Part shown: one piece after another, positions 37,926-41,206 of the stretch
How positions within the stretch are numbered: the first letter of the stretch is position 1
Layout: each line of letters starts with the position of its first letter
Position numbers and translations under genes: made by a program
Assembly: GCA_013003065.1 (NCBI GenBank)
Contig: JABDLI010000178.1
Location: 1 to 41,206 of the forward strand
Length of the DNA: 41,206 nucleotides
Source: Phycisphaerales bacterium
GTDB lineage: Bacteria; Planctomycetota; Phycisphaerae; Phycisphaerales; SM1A02
Direction of reading: 5' to 3'
Notes under the pieces: generated by a model
Databases searched by the model: none
Seen by the model: the letters and a program-made list of their open reading frames with translations, nothing else
What the model was told of the DNA's origin: nothing

Positions 37926-39956
37926 TCACCGCTTGCGCGCCACCTCCGCGACCGGCAACCGGCCGTACGCGGGGCTGGTCGGAACGGCATCGAGCGTCAG
38001 CGCCGTCAGCCGCAGCCGCCGCTCGGGCGATTGATCGCCCAGGTGCGCCGCGAGGGCGAGGTGGCTCGCTTCGGGAGTCGGCCGGAACGTGAACGACACC
38101 GTCCCGTCCCGCAGCGTGGCGACGTGCCGACGATCGACCTGGCGGGCGGCGGCGTCGAAGAAGAGCGCGAAGAGCCGGGCGGCGACGCCGGGGGCGGCTT
38201 CGAGCCGCGCCCGCCCGGCGAAGTACCGATCGCCCGTGCAGGCGATCCCCTGACGCCGCGTGACCTTGTCCCACTTGCCGGGCGTGAGCATTGCGTGCGC
38301 GTTCGCGCGGCCGGCTTCGGCGGTGGCCAGCGTGAGGCCGCCGGGGTCGGGGGTGGCCACGACGTGGGTCGTTGCGGCCGGCATCGCGGCCGGATCGAGC
38401 GTGAAGACCGTCGCGCCCGCGGCGGCGGAGGACGTGGTTGCCGGCGACGCGGCCGGCGGGAGGTCGAACTCGTTGTCGTACCCGAGCGTGACCTGCACGC
38501 CGCCGCAGATCGACTCGAACGTGCGTCGGAACGACTCCGGCCACTCGGCGTAGGGTGGCAGCGGCTCCCGCCGGTTCGCGTTCACGCGCTCGTCGAACAC
38601 GCGCTCCGCCAGCAGCGGGTGCGTCACGAGGCCGAACTCGGCGAGGGTCGCTTCGAGGTAGACGCGATCCGCCACCATGCGCTCGAAGGAGAGCCGCCGA
38701 TCGGTCGCGGCCAGCAGCCGCTCCTGCGTGAACCGGTGGTACCAGCAGGCGCGTTCGAACTGCGAGAGGCCGTGCCAGTGCGGCACGGGCACGGTGCGGT
38801 GGCGGCGATCGTCGGGCACCTCGTACCAGCCGCGGTTGAGGATCGAGCGCACGACGTCGCGTCCGTCGCGGTGGAGGTGGACGAGGGTCGCCTCGGGCAG
38901 CTCCGCGTGCAGCGTGTCGAGGAACGGTTCGAGGTAGACGTTCGCCTCGACGCGGTCGCCGGGCAGCGTCGTCCGCCATGCGGCCATCTGCCGGATGAGC
39001 GCGGCGGCGACGGCGGGCTGCTCCTCGAGCGTGCGAAAGTCGTCGTGGGTGCGTTTGTCGGCGACCATCGCGTCGCCGTCACGCCGGTGGTTGAGCGTCC
39101 ACTCGTGGACGCCCTCCGCGTTCGTGGCCGTGTTCACGAACTGCGCGAGCCAGGTCGACCCGGCGCGAGCGGTCGAGAGCGCGAAGATCGTGCGTGGCGC
39201 TCCCCGCCACCAGTGCGGGTGGATCAGCACCTGATGCCGGCCGCGGCCCAGGTCAGCCTGCTGCGGGTCGCCCGTGCGGGTCCAGCCGCCACCCGAGTCC
39301 GACCAGTAGTGCTCGTGCGGGACGTGGTAGGCGTCGTAGGCGAGGCCGTGCCGGGCCATCGACTCCGACCACAGCGGGCACGCCGCCCCGTCGTCGCGGA
39401 CGAGCCGGTGATCGGCCGGGTACGTGAGCTGCCACGCCGGGTCGTCGACCCGCACGCCCTCGGCCGTGCGTCCGGTTTCGCGGGCGGCCGGATCGTCGCC
39501 CCGCATCTCCCGCCAGATCCAGTCGTTCGCGAACCCCTGCTCGTAGCAGACGCGGTCGCCGTGGGCCGAGGTGCCGACGACCTCGACGCCGGCGTGCCGC
39601 AGCCGCTCGAGCGCCGCGGCGACGATCGCCCCGACGTCGTCTCTCGCGTGGGCGAACCACCCCGTGAGCGCGTTCAGGTGCAGTCCCACCTCGTGGCCGT
39701 AGGCGGCGAGCTGCCGGCACTTGTCCGCGAAGAGCGGGTCGTCCCAGTACTCGTGCGTGTGCAGCAGGTAGTAGCTCGCGCGCATGCCGCGGGCGTGTTC
39801 GTGGTGGGCGACCTCGAGCGCGAGGTCCAGGTCATGGTCGATGTCGTGACGCAGGGCGACGAGGTGGGGGGCGTCCCGCCGCTCGTTCAGTGTGCGGACG
39901 GTGACCGTGGCCCCCAGGTGGTCGAGGCACGTGAGCAGCTCCGGCCGCAAGCTCAT
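37926..39956 (-). CDS. CE4-like deacetylase/sulfotransferase fusion (NDST-like layout)
   Basis: 676 residues. About 1-245: NodB-type fold with 'ALRHDIDHDLDLALE', 'GHEVGLHLNALTGW' and 'TSAHGDRVCY', and 'LIHPHWWRG' at its end. About 250-520: sulfotransferase; 'FALSTARAGSTWLAQF' (258-266) binds 5'-phosphosulfate and 'LVHLHRDGRDVVRS' (about 355) the 3'-phosphate. About 535-676: a strand-rich C-terminal domain, possibly sugar-binding. The order equals animal heparan sulfate N-deacetylase/N-sulfotransferase, so it may replace N-acetyl by N-sulfate. No signal peptide. ATG 39956; the upstream glycosyltransferase frame overlaps it by 125 bases. 16 bases from the ABC-like gene, convergent. Confidence 0.82.
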   Translation of the reverse strand: MSLRPELLTCLDHLGATVTVRTLNERRDAPHLVALRHDIDHDLDLALEVAHHEHARGMRASYYLLHTHEYWDDPLFADKCRQLAAYGHEVGLHLNALTGWFAHARDDVGAIVAAALERLRHAGVEVVGTSAHGDRVCYEQGFANDWIWREMRGDDPAARETGRTAEGVRVDDPAWQLTYPADHRLVRDDGAACPLWSESMARHGLAYDAYHVPHEHYWSDSGGGWTRTGDPQQADLGRGRHQVLIHPHWWRGAPRTIFALSTARAGSTWLAQFVNTATNAEGVHEWTLNHRRDGDAMVADKRTHDDFRTLEEQPAVAAALIRQMAAWRTTLPGDRVEANVYLEPFLDTLHAELPEATLVHLHRDGRDVVRSILNRGWYEVPDDRRHRTVPVPHWHGLSQFERACWYHRFTQERLLAATDRRLSFERMVADRVYLEATLAEFGLVTHPLLAERVFDERVNANRREPLPPYAEWPESFRRTFESICGGVQVTLGYDNEFDLPPAASPATTSSAAAGATVFTLDPAAMPAATTHVVATPDPGGLTLATAEAGRANAHAMLTPGKWDKVTRRQGIACTGDRYFAGRARLEAAPGVAARLFALFFDAAARQVDRRHVATLRDGTVSFTFRPTPEASHLALAAHLGDQSPERRLRLTALTLDAVPTSPAYGRLPVAEVARKR

Positions 39957-41206
39957 GACGCGGCCACCGCCGCGGCCGGGGGAGTGGGGGGGGGGTGGAC
40001 GGAGAAGCTGGCGTGGAACGCGGCGCGATCCGCACCGGCGGCACCTCCGGCACACGGTCGCCCAGGAGGTCCTTGAACACCGAGCGCAGGGTGTGCTCCT
40101 CGCGCTCCCAGTTGAGCGTGCGGGCCGCCTCCAGGCACGCGGCGCGCATCCGCCGGCGGACCGCGTCATCGCCGAGGAGGTCGTTCACGGCCTGCGCGAT
40201 CGCCCGCGGGTCGGTCTCGTCGAAGAGCACGCCGATGCCGTGCCGTTCGACGAGCATGCGTTTCTCGATGTGGTTGCTCATCGCCAGCGGCACCCCGGCC
40301 ATGAGGCAGTGGAAGATCTTGTTGCTCGCCTCGAACTCGTAGCTCAGGCAGATCCGCTGCGTCGGCACGATCCCGAGATCGGCGGAGCCGGTGTAACGCA
40401 CGACGTCGTTGATCGGGACCGCGTCGCGGAAACGCACACGCTCGTCGAGCACGCCGAGCCGCCGCGCCCGCTCGCGGAGGGACTCCAGGTACGCGGGATT
40501 GCGGGCGTACCCCATGATCACGTAGACGGCCCGTTGCAGATACGGCGCGCTGTCGATCAGCTCCTCGAGCCCCCGGTGCACGGTGATCGCCCCCGGGTAG
40601 AGGACGATCGCGTGATCGGCGGGGACGTCGAGCTCATCGGCGAGCAGCGTCGTGCGGGGGGCCGGCGGCTCGTACGGCTGCACGTTGCGGATGAGCTTCG
40701 GCCGGGTGATGCCGTACTGCCGCGCGAGGTGACGGGCGATGCCCTCGGCGACCGTGAAGACGGCGTCGCAGCGTCCGATCGAGAGCCATTCGACCGGTCC
40801 CCACACCACGCGATCCCAGCCGCGGGAGCGCGCGCCGAGGTTCCGCTCCAGGAACAGCTCGTGGGAGTCGTAGAGCAGCGGGCGTCCGGTCAGCCGCTTT
40901 GCGATGACGCCGGTGGCGAGCGTGTTCAGATCATGGCAGAGGATGACGTCCGGCTCGAGCGCGAGCGTGTGACCGACGCAGGGCACGTTGAAGGCGAGCA
41001 GCCGCAGCGACGAGGGGTAGATCGCGCGCAGGCGTCGCACGACGGGGCGGGCCAACGCGTGGGGAGCGCGACGCAGCCGGCGGGCGCCGCCCCGCGCGAC
41101 CCGCCGCGCACCGTCGGCAAGATCGTGGGTGAGATCCGGCCCCAGAATGCGCCGGGCCGCCCCCCGCAGCCGCCGGCGCCAGACGGCCGAACTCGAACCA
41201 GTGTCG
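39832..41206 (-). CDS. Glycosyltransferase, GT4-like, 5' end beyond the window
   Basis: The frame is open to the right edge, so the N-terminus is missing; at least 457 residues. 'LEPDVILCHDLNTLATG', 'LLYDSHELFLER', 'DAVFTVAEGIARHLA' are the donor/acceptor elements; 'VLYPGAITVHRGLEELIDSA' and 'SYEFEASNKIFHCLMAGVPLAMS' are the GT-B nucleotide-sugar domain with the E-x7-E type motif. It transfers a sugar from a nucleotide donor during glycan assembly. The last ~60 residues are Pro/Arg/His-rich and extend 125 bases into the next gene; the true stop may be that of the track or the tail may be incidental. An internal TTG at 41055 is only an alternative start. Confidence 0.8.
   Translation of the reverse strand, partial: DTGSSSAVWRRRLRGAARRILGPDLTHDLADGARRVARGGARRLRRAPHALARPVVRRLRAIYPSSLRLLAFNVPCVGHTLALEPDVILCHDLNTLATGVIAKRLTGRPLLYDSHELFLERNLGARSRGWDRVVWGPVEWLSIGRCDAVFTVAEGIARHLARQYGITRPKLIRNVQPYEPPAPRTTLLADELDVPADHAIVLYPGAITVHRGLEELIDSAPYLQRAVYVIMGYARNPAYLESLRERARRLGVLDERVRFRDAVPINDVVRYTGSADLGIVPTQRICLSYEFEASNKIFHCLMAGVPLAMSNHIEKRMLVERHGIGVLFDETDPRAIAQAVNDLLGDDAVRRRMRAACLEAARTLNWEREEHTLRSVFKDLLGDRVPEVPPVRIAPRSTPASPSTPPPLPRPRRWPRHELAAGAAHVPRPPGGHGHRPHTERAAGRPPPRRPASRHRP

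Overview
The window comes from a very GC-rich bacterium. Gene content suggests Planctomycetota, perhaps the Phycisphaerae side, but this is inference: there is no rRNA gene here to settle it. The cues are secreted TPR and HEAT proteins, a redoxin-TPR protein, several sulfotransferase and SGNH genes, many start codons without a Shine-Dalgarno site, and extensive simple repeats between genes. Many genes have a TAnnnT box only 6 to 9 bases before the start codon, which implies leaderless mRNAs.

Left part (1-7.2 kb, + strand): a small secreted protein; two exported metallo-beta-lactamase-fold hydrolases, one PqqB-like, overlapping TGATG; then a membrane molybdoenzyme made of a fused ferredoxin/NrfD anchor followed by a DMSO-reductase-superfamily catalytic subunit without a Tat signal.

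7.2-10.5 kb is an accessory strip: a hexamer array, one copy of a ~275 bp hairpin-rich repeat, an EAL-CBS-degenerate GGDEF protein, three 53 bp tandem repeats, an inverted second copy of the hairpin repeat, and a (GGGAAT)n tract. The hairpins repeatedly show CAGGA(T/C)G in the loop, as CsrA-sponge RNAs do.

10.5-17.7 kb (- strand) is housekeeping: TPR protein, a histidine-phosphatase-fold protein lacking its catalytic His, rpe, a redoxin-TPR lipoprotein-like secreted protein, pgk, a class I glutamine amidotransferase, rpsR and a large TPR protein. 17.8-26.4 kb holds a HEAT-repeat gene whose signal peptide is cut off by two in-frame stops, a sirtuin, mnmA, a paaY-like and a paaN-like gene, a nitrilase and a SirB1-family protein.

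From 26.7 kb to the right edge lies a cluster that looks built to make and decorate a surface glycan: methyltransferases, SGNH and GSCFA domains, two P-loop sulfotransferase domains, four CE4-like (HDxD ... GxHxNA ... HG) domains, a glycosyltransferase and an ABC-exporter homologue whose nucleotide-binding domain has lost every catalytic motif. One protein fuses a CE4-like deacetylase domain to a sulfotransferase in the same order as animal heparan sulfate N-deacetylase/N-sulfotransferase; a separate operon pairs CE4-like and sulfotransferase genes with overlapping stops and starts. The simplest reading is a de-acetylated, sulfated, methylated and acyl-modified polysaccharide.

Five arrays of a degenerate hexamer CGGNCN (about 20-45 units each) fill intergenic spaces, and four of them abut promoter-like boxes.
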